Assembly: GCF_030270605.1 (NCBI RefSeq)
Contig: NZ_BSYJ01000002.1
Location: forward strand, 434,001-498,000
From: Biformimicrobium ophioploci
GTDB taxonomy: Bacteria; Pseudomonadota; Gammaproteobacteria; Pseudomonadales; Cellvibrionaceae
Length of the DNA stretch: 64,000 bases
Reading direction: 5' to 3'
In this document: positions 1 to 8,623 of the stretch, piece by piece
How positions within the stretch are numbered: the first letter of the stretch is position 1
How the letters are laid out: every line of letters begins with the position of its first letter
The notes under the pieces: generated by a model
What the model was told of the DNA's origin: nothing
What the model saw: only the letters and a program-made list of their open reading frames with translations
Databases searched by the model: none
Translations under genes and position numbers: made by a program

Positions 1-1
1 T

Positions 2-754
2 AACCGGCCTGCCCGGCGCAATGCCATGAATGCAGCCATGGTGGCGGAACTGATGGCGGTGTTCGAAGCCATCGAGGGCAGTCGCCAGGTGCGTGCGGTG
101 GTATTGCGCGGCGCGGAAGCCAACTTCTGCTCCGGCGGCGATATCTCCGGCATGCAGTCCGGGGATGGCGATCCCAAGCACGCCATGCGCGCCTTCAACC
201 GCAGCTTCGGCCACCTGATTTCCCGCGTAAACCACGCGCCACAACTTGTCATTGCCGTGCTCGAAGGCGCTGTCATGGGCGGCGGCTTTGGCCTCGCCTG
301 TGTTGCCGATGTCGCCATCGCCGAGCGCGGTGCGCGCTTTGGCATGCCGGAGGCCAGTCTCGGCGTCATCCCCGCACAGATCGCCCCTTTCGTTGTCGAT
401 CGCATTGGCCTGACCCACGCGCGGCGGTTGGCGTTACTCGCGGAGCGCATCGACGGTGTCGAGGCGGAGCAGCTGGGCCTCGTGCATCACCTTTGCGAAG
501 GGCAGGAGGCGCTGGAACAGCAACTGACAGCGGTGCTCAGGCAGTTGACCAGGGTTGCCCCCAATGCGCTGGCGGAAACCAAAAAACTGTTACTCGATGT
601 GGCGAGCCTCGAGCGGGAAGCCTTGCTGGACCGCGCCGCAGATGTGTTCGCGGCATGCCTGCTCGCGGATGAGGGGCAGGAAGGTACGCTCGCTTTTTTG
701 CAAAAACGCAAACCGGCCTGGGCAGCAAATGAAAGCGGTGATGCTGATGAATAA
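2..754 (+). CDS. Enoyl-CoA hydratase/isomerase family protein (5' end outside window)
   Basis: Crotonase-fold enzyme that adds water to an enoyl-CoA. The reading frame is open from base 2 and already encodes the family's NRPARRNAMN segment before the first ATG at 26, so the real start lies left of the window. The oxyanion-hole region reads VLEGAVMGGGFGLACVADVAIAE and is followed by FGMPEASLGVIP, as in methylglutaconyl- and isohexenylglutaconyl-CoA hydratases (LiuC/AtuE type). The stop overlaps the next gene, a biotin carboxylase subunit, by 8 bases. With the AtuA-family protein further on, this suggests the hydratase step of leucine/isovalerate or acyclic terpene degradation. Exact substrate is inferred from context only. 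Confidence 0.85.
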   Translation, partial: NRPARRNAMNAAMVAELMAVFEAIEGSRQVRAVVLRGAEANFCSGGDISGMQSGDGDPKHAMRAFNRSFGHLISRVNHAPQLVIAVLEGAVMGGGFGLACVADVAIAERGARFGMPEASLGVIPAQIAPFVVDRIGLTHARRLALLAERIDGVEAEQLGLVHHLCEGQEALEQQLTAVLRQLTRVAPNALAETKKLLLDVASLEREALLDRAADVFAACLLADEGQEGTLAFLQKRKPAWAANESGDADE

Positions 755-2750
755 AATCCTGGTCGCCAATCGTGGCGAGATCGCGGTACGGGTACTGCGT
801 ACAGCGCGAGAGCAGGGCTATCGCACTGTGGCTGTCTACAGTGACGCTGACGCGCAGGCGCCACATGTACGGATGGCAGATGAAGCTGTTTGTATCGGTG
901 GTGCTCGTGCGGCGGAGTCCTATCTCGATATAGAAAACATTCTACGCGCGATTGCCCTGACCGGCGCTGACGCGGTGCATCCCGGTTACGGTTTCCTGTC
1001 AGAGAACGCGGCCTTCGCGCGGGCCTGCGCCCAGACTGGTGTGACCTTTATTGGCCCGTCGGCAGAGGCGATTGAGCTGATGGGCAGCAAGCGCCTGTCC
1101 AAGCTGGCCATGCAGGCGGCGGGCGTGCCCTGTATTCCCGGATACGAAGGGGCAGAGCAGTCGGATGGAGCATTGATCGACGCCGCTCGCAAGATCGGTT
1201 TTCCGGTGATGGTCAAGGCTTCCGCTGGCGGCGGCGGGCGCGGCATGCGATTGGTGTCTTCGGAGGAGGAAATCGGGACCCACCTTGCCAGTGCACGTTC
1301 CGAAGCGACCAGTGCTTTCGGTTCCGGCGAACTGATCCTGGAAAAAGCGCTGCTGGCGCCGAGGCACATTGAAGTGCAGGTATTTGCCGACCAGTATGGC
1401 AATACGGTCTATCTGGGCGAGCGCGATTGCTCCGTACAACGCCGGCACCAGAAGATTATCGAAGAGGCACCTTCTCCGTTTGTCGACGATACCTTGCGCG
1501 AAGCGATGGGGCGCGCCGCCGTGCGCGCGGCGCAAAGCTGCGATTACATCGGAGCAGGCACCGTGGAATTCCTGGTGGATGCGCAGCGTAATTTTTATTT
1601 TCTGGAAATGAATACCCGGCTGCAGGTAGAGCACCCGGTGACCGAGATGGTGACGGGACTCGATCTGGTTGCACTGCAGCTACAGGTTGCTGAGGGCAAG
1701 CCGCTGCCGCTGGCGCAGGAGGATGTGCGCTTGCATGGGCATGCAGTGGAAGTGCGCCTCTATGCGGAGGACCCGCGCAATGAATTCCTGCCCCAGAGCG
1801 GAAGACTCTTGCAGTGGTATGTGCCGGAGCTAGCGGGTGTGCGTCTGGACAGCGGAGTCGGGTCCGGTAGCGAGGTGACGCCGTTTTACGATCCGATGCT
1901 GGCGAAGCTGGTTGCCTGGGGTGAAGACCGTACTACTGCCATTCGCCGGCTTGGCTCCGCCCTGGCGGGCATGCAGCTGGTGGGGGTGCATAACAACCGA
2001 CACTTCCTGCAGGATGCTCTGCAACATCCGGTGTTTGTTGAGGGGCAGGCGACAACGGCATTTGTACCGGAGTGCATGGCGGGGTCATCAGCAACAGCAA
2101 GGGTCGTACCTGAGCAGACTTTTGCCATCGCTGCTGCCTTGCTGTTCGCGCGGGCGCTGGTGCCTGCAACCATGCGCTGGCCGGCTTCCATCGCACGCGA
2201 TGTTTATTACCGGCTGGACATTGAAGGCCAGCAGCAAAGCGTCCAGCTCTCACCCACTGACATTGAGCAGGAATATCGGGTGACCGTTGGGGACGATTCA
2301 ATTTTTCAGGTGACGCTGCCGGATCAAACCAACGAAGGTTCGCCGGACGTGAGAGAGCTGATTGTCGATGGAGTGCGTCGAAAAATCTGCTCCCATACTG
2401 ATGGCGTTGGTGCGCATGAGGGTACGCGGGGGTTGTGGCTGGACGATGGCTGCGGTCACTGGCATGTGCGTAATGTCAGTGACAGCCCTGCGGTGAGTGC
2501 CGCGGGGCCTGATGCCGCGAACGGGATTGTGTCAGCGCCGATGGACGGAGCCATAGTCGCGTTGCTGGTAGAGCCCGGCGCACGTGTTGTGCAGGGTGAT
2601 ACCGTCGCAGTGCTTGAGGCCATGAAAATGGAGCATCCGCTCAAGGCTGGGCGCGCTGGTAATATCAAGAGTGTCGATGTGACGCCGGGGCAGCAGATCA
2701 AGGCTCGCCAGCAGGTGGCCGTCATTGCCGGAGAGGAAGCGGATGGTTGA
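747..2750 (+). CDS. Acyl-CoA carboxylase biotin-containing alpha subunit (methylcrotonyl-/geranyl-CoA carboxylase type)
   Basis: ATP-dependent biotin carboxylase fused to its biotin carrier domain; it carboxylates biotin and passes CO2 to a beta subunit that must lie elsewhere, probably upstream. Order: biotin carboxylase N-domain from the start (MNKILVANRGEIAVRV), ATP-grasp with the glycine-rich GGGGRGMR loop near residue 165, C-domain with the FLEMNTRLQVEHPVTE signature, a poorly conserved linker, then biotinyl domain with EAMKMEH (biotinyl Lys627). At 667 residues it matches MccA/LiuD/AtuF length. ATG 747 is chosen because family homology begins there; in-frame ATGs at 729 and 741 are alternatives. 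It overlaps both neighbours, so the three genes are translationally coupled. MCC and geranyl-CoA carboxylase cannot be separated by eye. Confidence 0.9.
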   Translation: MNKILVANRGEIAVRVLRTAREQGYRTVAVYSDADAQAPHVRMADEAVCIGGARAAESYLDIENILRAIALTGADAVHPGYGFLSENAAFARACAQTGVTFIGPSAEAIELMGSKRLSKLAMQAAGVPCIPGYEGAEQSDGALIDAARKIGFPVMVKASAGGGGRGMRLVSSEEEIGTHLASARSEATSAFGSGELILEKALLAPRHIEVQVFADQYGNTVYLGERDCSVQRRHQKIIEEAPSPFVDDTLREAMGRAAVRAAQSCDYIGAGTVEFLVDAQRNFYFLEMNTRLQVEHPVTEMVTGLDLVALQLQVAEGKPLPLAQEDVRLHGHAVEVRLYAEDPRNEFLPQSGRLLQWYVPELAGVRLDSGVGSGSEVTPFYDPMLAKLVAWGEDRTTAIRRLGSALAGMQLVGVHNNRHFLQDALQHPVFVEGQATTAFVPECMAGSSATARVVPEQTFAIAAALLFARALVPATMRWPASIARDVYYRLDIEGQQQSVQLSPTDIEQEYRVTVGDDSIFQVTLPDQTNEGSPDVRELIVDGVRRKICSHTDGVGAHEGTRGLWLDDGCGHWHVRNVSDSPAVSAAGPDAANGIVSAPMDGAIVALLVEPGARVVQGDTVAVLEAMKMEHPLKAGRAGNIKSVDVTPGQQIKARQQVAVIAGEEADG

Positions 2751-4551
2751 CTCAGGGATGGTCGGGGAGAAAAAAGTACGCATCGGCTGCGCCTCTGCAT
2801 TTTATGGCGATAGCCAACTGGCAGCGAGGCAGCTGGTAGACGGCGGTCATATCGATTACCTGGTTTTCGATTACCTGGCAGAAGTGACCATGGCGATCCT
2901 TTCGCGAGCGAAAAGCCGGGATGACAACCTTGGCTATGCCGTGGATTTTGTCAGTGTCGCCATGCGCCAGGTACTGGCGGACTGTGCAGACAAGGGCATC
3001 AAGGTCGTCGCCAACGCGGGCGGTGTAAATGTGCCGGCCTGTATTGCCGCGCTCGAGCGGCTGCGGGACGAGCTCGGGCTGCAATTGAAAATTGCCGGTG
3101 TATACGGTGATGACCTCTCCGCAGAGCTGGAAACGTTGCGGCAACAAGGGTTGCCGGAAATGGAAACCGGCGCGCCCCTGCCGGAACGCATTGCCAGCAT
3201 CAATGCCTACCTTGGTGCGCGCCCGATAGCAGATGCCCTGGATGCGGGTGCAGATATTGTCGTAACCGGCAGGGTGGTGGACAGCGCCGTGGTGCTTGGC
3301 CCACTGCTACATGAATTCGGCTGGGGCGATAGCGACTACGACCTGCTCGCGCAGGGTGCGCTGGCGGGGCATGTCATCGAGTGCGGCGCACAGTGCACAG
3401 GCGGCAATTTTACGGACTGGCAGCTGGTGCCGGACTTTGCCCGCATGAGTTATCCAATCGCAGAGATTTGGCGTGATGGCACCTTCTCGATTCAGATCAC
3501 GCCCGGAAGCGGTGGGCTCGTAACGACCGCAACCGTGGGTGAACAGATACTTTATGAAATTGCCGACCCTGCCAACTACCTGTTGCCGGATGTAGCCTGT
3601 GATTTCAGTCATGTGCGTCTCGAACAGGTCGCGGAAAATTGTGTACAGGTCAACGGCGCGCGCGGGCGCGCGCCCGGCCCTGACTATAAGGTGTGTGCGA
3701 CATGGATCGACGGATACCGGCTGATGGGTGCTTTTTACGTTGGTGGTATCGAAGCACCGGCCAAGGCGCGGGCGAATCTCGATGCCTGGTTACGCCGCAC
3801 CCGTAGCGTATTTGAAATCTTCGGGCTCGGCGATTACCGTGAAGCGAGCATCGAGATTATCGGTGATGAAGACAGTTACGGGGCGCATGCCAACCACTAT
3901 CCACTGCGTGAGGTGATGGCCAAGTTCGGGGTGCATCACGACAACAAGTTCGCCCTGCAGGTGGCTGCAGCAGAAATTCCTTACCTGGCCACCTCGGCCG
4001 CGCCCGGGATGTGTGGCCTCGCCGGTGGCCGGGTAAAGCCGCAGCCCTTGATGAAGGTGCATTCCGCATTGATTGCAAAAGAGGCCGTGCCCGTGACGGT
4101 ACAGCTAGGCGATGAGGTGTTAATCCAACAGTCTTATCCGGGAACTGATGCAAGTGCGCCATTTGCCGGTGCGACGTTTATGGGCGAGCAACCTCCAGTG
4201 GGGCCATCGGATCTGGTAGAGGTGCCGCTGATAAAGCTGGCCTATGCTCGAAGTGGGGACAAGGGCGATCACGCCAATATCGGTGTCATGGCGCGCCGGT
4301 CGGAATACCTGCCGTGGATCGCGCAGCAGCTGACCGCACAGGCTCTGGCCGAATACTTTGCCCACCTGTTCAGAGATAAGCGGGGTCAAGTGGAGCGCTA
4401 TTTCCTGCCGGGACCGGGAGCGTTCAATTTTGTCCTGAAGAATGCGCTGGGTGGCGGTGGTACCGGTTCCGTGCGGCTGGATTCCCAGGGCAAGGCGCTG
4501 GGGCAGATGCTGTTGTCCATGACGGTAATGGTGCCCGAGGGGCTGCTTTAG
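2743..4551 (+). CDS. AtuA-family protein (acyclic terpene utilisation family)
   Basis: Member of the AtuA/DUF1446 family, whose reaction is unknown; its genes travel with acyl-CoA carboxylases and terpene or branched-chain degradation genes. The 602-residue product has the family N-terminus (RIGCASAFYGDS, DYLVFDYLAEVTMAIL, VVANAGGVNVPAC), the long AtuA core, and a C-terminal alpha/beta extension (LAYARSGDKGDHANIGVMAR) typical of the longer AtuA proteins. ATG 2743 overlaps the upstream stop by 8 bases and follows a GAGAGGAAG ribosome-binding stretch, so it is preferred to ATG 2725. No signal peptide or membrane segment is seen; cytoplasmic. It closes the carboxylase cluster. Confidence 0.85.
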   Translation: MVDSGMVGEKKVRIGCASAFYGDSQLAARQLVDGGHIDYLVFDYLAEVTMAILSRAKSRDDNLGYAVDFVSVAMRQVLADCADKGIKVVANAGGVNVPACIAALERLRDELGLQLKIAGVYGDDLSAELETLRQQGLPEMETGAPLPERIASINAYLGARPIADALDAGADIVVTGRVVDSAVVLGPLLHEFGWGDSDYDLLAQGALAGHVIECGAQCTGGNFTDWQLVPDFARMSYPIAEIWRDGTFSIQITPGSGGLVTTATVGEQILYEIADPANYLLPDVACDFSHVRLEQVAENCVQVNGARGRAPGPDYKVCATWIDGYRLMGAFYVGGIEAPAKARANLDAWLRRTRSVFEIFGLGDYREASIEIIGDEDSYGAHANHYPLREVMAKFGVHHDNKFALQVAAAEIPYLATSAAPGMCGLAGGRVKPQPLMKVHSALIAKEAVPVTVQLGDEVLIQQSYPGTDASAPFAGATFMGEQPPVGPSDLVEVPLIKLAYARSGDKGDHANIGVMARRSEYLPWIAQQLTAQALAEYFAHLFRDKRGQVERYFLPGPGAFNFVLKNALGGGGTGSVRLDSQGKALGQMLLSMTVMVPEGLL

Positions 4552-4699
4552 AACTTTGATCTAAGCCTGCGAGCTTTCTTGGGTTAACGGCCTATTTGTG
4601 ACGCCCCAGACGGTCGGGGTACTGGGATTTTGGTGGAAAAATGAACAGTTTGAGTGTTAAAATCGCCGACCATTTTGCTCAATAGGCAGGTATCCCGGT

Positions 4700-5518
4700 T
4701 TGAAAAGACTGTTACTCCCGATTTGCGCCGCGTTCTTCCTTCCTTTCGGTTTTGCGGACAGCATTGGAATTGACGCTTCGGTCTCCAAATCGGTAGGACA
4801 CCCGTCCTGTGGTGAGCCACTGGCGCGCCACCTGAGCAAGGCCAGTCTGGATCCGACGGCAATTCGGCTCGTTAACTGGAATATCCTCAAGGGTAACCGG
4901 GACGGTTGGCGTGAGGACCTGCATCGTTTTGCCGAAAAGGCGGATCTCGTCTTGCTGCAGGAAGCCACCCATCACATGCTGAAGAATGCGGCGCTGCCAA
5001 ATCACAGTGCCGCTTTTTCTCAGGGTTACGTGGACGGTGAGCTGAAGACCGGGGTGCTGACCTATAGTCGCGCTCGTGTGGCAGAGCACTGCAGCTTGTC
5101 GGCTCTGGAACCCTGGTTGAATACCCCCAAGGCCGTTTCCATCACCGAGCACCCGCTCAAGGACCTGGAACACACCTTGATGGTGGTGAACATTCACTCC
5201 ATCAACTTCGCGTTCGGGCTGAAAGAATACCTGGCTCAACTGGCGCCGATCGTGGAGATGGTGGCAAAGCATGATGGGCCGGTAATTGTTGCCGGGGATT
5301 TCAATACCTGGAGCGCTGCGCGCAGCCGGGAGCTGAACAAGCTGGCTGCCCGGCTGTCCCTGAAGCCGGTGGAGTTTGGCCAGGACCAGCGTATTCGTAT
5401 TCTGGGCAAGGCGCTGGATCATATTTATGTACGCGGTCTCAAGGCCACGGCCGCGCATACCTGGGATACAGAATCTTCGGACCACAACCCCATGCGGGTC
5501 GATCTCACCGTCTTTTAA
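4700..5518 (+). CDS. Exported endonuclease/exonuclease/phosphatase (EEP) family protein
   Basis: Metal-dependent phosphoesterase of the EEP fold (DNase I/sphingomyelinase superfamily); true substrate unknown. Seen: signal peptide (KRLLLPICAAFFLPFGFA), the LVNWNILKG Asn motif, LLQEATHH metal-binding Glu, GDFNTWS Asp/Asn motif, and the terminal SDHNPMRVDL His/Asp motif. All expected catalytic positions are present in 272 residues. The start is TTG at 4700, supported by an AGGCAGG ribosome-binding site nine bases upstream and by the complete signal peptide; no in-frame ATG lies nearby. The gene stands alone and converges on yedK. Periplasmic or secreted. Confidence 0.85.
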   Translation: MKRLLLPICAAFFLPFGFADSIGIDASVSKSVGHPSCGEPLARHLSKASLDPTAIRLVNWNILKGNRDGWREDLHRFAEKADLVLLQEATHHMLKNAALPNHSAAFSQGYVDGELKTGVLTYSRARVAEHCSLSALEPWLNTPKAVSITEHPLKDLEHTLMVVNIHSINFAFGLKEYLAQLAPIVEMVAKHDGPVIVAGDFNTWSAARSRELNKLAARLSLKPVEFGQDQRIRILGKALDHIYVRGLKATAAHTWDTESSDHNPMRVDLTVF

Positions 5519-5537
5519 ATTCAGCTAAATTCAGCGC

Positions 5538-6209
5538 TCAGCGGGCCGGGTCATCGATCGGGTCGATCAGGTCGTCGGCTTGTACCCGCGCGTTGTTCAC
5601 CTTGCGGCTGACCGGGTAGTAAGTCAGCCCTTCAGACTTTGAAAACGGTATCACCATCTCGGCTTCACGTTGCTCTCCCCGCAGCCACTCTTCCGCCTGA
5701 TTGAGCTCCAGCATCACCGGTAGCCGGTCGTGGAGTGCTGCCAGCTTGCCTTCGGCAGGTTTGGTAATGATGGTGCAGCTGTAACGCGGCTCTACTTCTG
5801 CTTTCCCGTCTTTAGGTTCCCAGGGTTCCCACAGTCCGGCAAACACCAGTGGTGCGTGGCTCTCGTCGTGGATGAAGTAGGGCTGCTTATAGTTACCGAG
5901 CTGTTTCCACTCGAAATATCCGCGCGCCGGGATCAGGCAACGGGTGCCATGCTTCCAGGCACCGCGAAAGGTGGGCTTTTCCCTGAGCGTTTCTATGCGG
6001 GCGTTGAACGTCGCATAGCTGCTTTCAAAACTGTCCGACCAGGACGGAATCATGCCCCAGAGCATCAGGCGCCCCCCTTCCGCGGTGACCACACCGATAT
6101 TGGTCGTGGGGGCGACATTGTGACGCGGGTGCTCCGGTCGCGGCCAGTCCTGCAGGAACTCCACCCATCCGTACATTTTGCTGAGGTGTTCTGAAAAACG
6201 TCCGCACAT
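5538..6209 (-). CDS. yedK: SOS response-associated peptidase YedK (SRAP/HMCES family)
   Basis: Forms a thiazolidine DNA-protein crosslink with abasic sites in single-stranded DNA and so shields them. The catalytic Cys2 is present (MCGRFSEHL), with the conserved Asn in the RHNVAPT region, the RGYFEWK glutamate, and the ALHDRLPVML histidine. Length of 223 residues is typical. The initiator Met is removed in this family to expose Cys2, so the start at 6209 is certain. It sits alone between the EEP gene and the S9 peptidase. I see no convincing LexA box upstream. Confidence 0.93.
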   Translation of the reverse strand: MCGRFSEHLSKMYGWVEFLQDWPRPEHPRHNVAPTTNIGVVTAEGGRLMLWGMIPSWSDSFESSYATFNARIETLREKPTFRGAWKHGTRCLIPARGYFEWKQLGNYKQPYFIHDESHAPLVFAGLWEPWEPKDGKAEVEPRYSCTIITKPAEGKLAALHDRLPVMLELNQAEEWLRGEQREAEMVIPFSKSEGLTYYPVSRKVNNARVQADDLIDPIDDPAR

Positions 6210-6244
6210 GGGGGTTCTACGCCTGCAGTTGAGGGGGGATTAAA

Positions 6245-6263
6245 CCCCGGGCTGGGCCCGGGG
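6245..6263 (-). terminator. Rho-independent terminator of the S9 peptidase gene
   Basis: Perfect 8-bp GC stem (CCCCGGGC / GCCCGGGG) with a TGG loop, beginning eight bases past the minus-strand stop of the S9 peptidase and followed by TTTAAT on that strand. The T-run is short, so efficiency is uncertain. Confidence 0.6.
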
Positions 6264-6270
6264 CTCCGTA

Positions 6271-8409
6271 TCAGCCATCGAGACCGATCAGGTCCATAAA
6301 GAAAGCAAACTCCAGTGCGCGCTCTTTATAACGGCGGTAGCGGCCGGAAGCACCACCGTGACCGGCCTCCATATTTACATGGAAGATCAGCAGGTTTTCG
6401 TCGGTCTTCTGTTCGCGCAACTTGGCGACCCACTTCGCCGGTTCGAAGTATTGCACCTGGGAGTCGTGCAGGCCTGTTGTCACCAGCAGGTTGGGGTAGC
6501 CCTGTGCCTTTACCTGGTCATAGGGCGAGTAGGAAAGCATGTAGTCATAGCTGTCCTTGTTATTGGGGTTGCCCCACTCATCATACTCGTTGGTGGTGAG
6601 CGGTATGCTCGCGTCGAGCATGGTAGTGACCACATCAACAAATGGTACGTGTGCCGCGACGCCGCGATACAGTTCCGGTTGCATATTGACCACGGCTCCC
6701 ATGAGCAGGCCACCAGCGCTGCCACCTACGGCGAAAACCTTGTCTGCCGCGCCATATTTTTGCGTCACCAGGCCCCTGGTTACATCGATATAGTCGGTGA
6801 AGGTATTGATCTTGTTGAACATCTTGCCGTCTTCATACCAGGGGCGACCCAGTTTCTGGCTGCCGCGAATATGCGCAATTGCTACGACGAAACCACGGTC
6901 GAGCAGCGACAGGTAGTGCGACCGGAAATACGGGTCAATGGTGCTGCCATAGGATCCGTATGCGTATTGGTAAATTGGATTGGTCCCGTCTCGCTTGAAA
7001 CGGTCTGCGCGATAAACAATAGAAACGGGAATCTGCTCGCCATCTCTTGCTGTGATGCGAATACCTTCCGAACGATAGTCGGCCGGGTCGAAACTACCGA
7101 GGACTTCGGTCTGCTTGCGCAAGGATTTTTCGCCGCTGGCCAAAGCCACATCGAATATGGTGTAAGGCGTGGTCAGGCTGGAATAGCCGATACGTACCGT
7201 TTCTGAAGCAGTGCTGGGGTTATCCTCGAAATTCACTGCATATACCGGGTCATTGAACTCGAGGTATTGGTCACTACTGCCATCGTGGGCGATCACACGG
7301 ATCCGCGCCTGGCCTCCCTCTCTCTCGTTCAGTACCAGATAATTTTCGAAAAGCTGGAAGCTGTTGAGTAACACCGACTCCCGGTGAGGTATCACTTCCT
7401 GCCACTGGCTCCGGTCCTCCGGGTTGTTTTTGGGTGCCCTGATCAGCCTGAAGTTGATCGCGTCGAGGTTGGTAAGGAAGTAATAATAGTCACCAAGGAG
7501 TGCGGCCTGATATTCGTGGCCCGCTTCCAGTGGCAGTATTTTCTCGAATTGACCATCCGGTGTGTCAGCCGCTAGTGCGGACTGCCCTTTGGTGGTCGTG
7601 GAGGCGTGGTAGATAAACAGGGTGGATTCGTCCCGGGACTTTCCGATGCCGGTGTAGTAGGTATTGTCTTTTTCCTCGTATGCGAGGGTATCCTGCGCCT
7701 GGGGTGTGCCTAGCTTGTGACGCATCACCTTATAGCCGAGCAGAGTTTGTGGGTCTTTCGCGATATAGAAAAGAGTTTTGTTGTCGTTCGCCCATACAAT
7801 GTATGGCTCCGCATTGGTGATTTCGTCTTCCAACAGTTGCCCGGTTTCCAGGTCCTTGAACCGGATTGTGTAAAGGCGACGGCTCACTTCGTCTTCCGCG
7901 TAGGCCAGAATCCGGTTGTCCGTTGAGACTTCATAGTTACCAACGTTGTAGTAATCCTTTCCTTCTGCCATCTGATTGACATCCAGCAGGATTTCCTCGG
8001 TGGCGCCTTGCTTGTCTGCCGTACGGGCAATTACGGGGTACTCGCCCCCGGGGATATAGCGGGACTGGTACCAGTAATCGTTTTTCAATACGGGGACCGT
8101 AGTGTCATCCTTCTTCAGGCGGCCAACCATTTCTTCGTACAAGGCTTCCTGAAGGCCGTTAGTGTGGCCGAGCATGGCTTCCTTATATATGTTTTCTGCC
8201 GCGAGGTGTGCGAGGACTTCAGGGTCTGCACGCTTGTCGTCGCGCATCCAGTAATAGTCATCCACGCGCTTGTGCCCGTGGATCTCCATCTCGTGTGGTA
8301 CTTTCTTGGCTACAGGAGGGGAGGGAATCTTGGCTGTAGTGCTCTCTTGTGGCTGCCCGCAGGCTACCAGAGTGGCCGCCAGAGTTGCGGTCAGAATCCT
8401 GGATTTCAT
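6271..8409 (-). CDS. S9 family oligopeptidase (oligopeptidase B type), predicted lipoprotein
   Basis: Serine peptidase with an N-terminal seven-bladed propeller and a C-terminal alpha/beta-hydrolase domain, cutting short peptides. The catalytic triad is visible: Ser564 in GGSAGG, Asp649 in TGLHDSQV, and His684 in EAGHGG. The N-terminus MKSRILTATLAATLVACGQ is a lipoprotein signal with lipobox LVAC, so the enzyme is probably tethered in the cell envelope, unlike cytoplasmic E. coli PtrB. After the signal the sequence follows the family (HKRVDDYYWMRDD). At 712 residues it is full length. It is a single-gene unit with a hairpin terminator, and suits scavenging of peptides in the periplasm. Confidence 0.92.
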   Translation of the reverse strand: MKSRILTATLAATLVACGQPQESTTAKIPSPPVAKKVPHEMEIHGHKRVDDYYWMRDDKRADPEVLAHLAAENIYKEAMLGHTNGLQEALYEEMVGRLKKDDTTVPVLKNDYWYQSRYIPGGEYPVIARTADKQGATEEILLDVNQMAEGKDYYNVGNYEVSTDNRILAYAEDEVSRRLYTIRFKDLETGQLLEDEITNAEPYIVWANDNKTLFYIAKDPQTLLGYKVMRHKLGTPQAQDTLAYEEKDNTYYTGIGKSRDESTLFIYHASTTTKGQSALAADTPDGQFEKILPLEAGHEYQAALLGDYYYFLTNLDAINFRLIRAPKNNPEDRSQWQEVIPHRESVLLNSFQLFENYLVLNEREGGQARIRVIAHDGSSDQYLEFNDPVYAVNFEDNPSTASETVRIGYSSLTTPYTIFDVALASGEKSLRKQTEVLGSFDPADYRSEGIRITARDGEQIPVSIVYRADRFKRDGTNPIYQYAYGSYGSTIDPYFRSHYLSLLDRGFVVAIAHIRGSQKLGRPWYEDGKMFNKINTFTDYIDVTRGLVTQKYGAADKVFAVGGSAGGLLMGAVVNMQPELYRGVAAHVPFVDVVTTMLDASIPLTTNEYDEWGNPNNKDSYDYMLSYSPYDQVKAQGYPNLLVTTGLHDSQVQYFEPAKWVAKLREQKTDENLLIFHVNMEAGHGGASGRYRRYKERALEFAFFMDLIGLDG

Positions 8410-8623
8410 GGGAATCTCCTTTTTGTCATGGAGACAACGCTACCGTATTTCGATCTTGTGGCAAATAAAGATTCGTTACGTCATGTCGATAGTGTGCGCC
8501 ATCACCGCTTCTACGGAGGGCAGGCATATATCCCGGGCAGTCTTCCACGAAAGGGCATAAACTGGGCAATTATATGAGGCCGAGAACGCTGCCTGGCAGC
8601 GACTGAGAATAACGAGAAGACTT

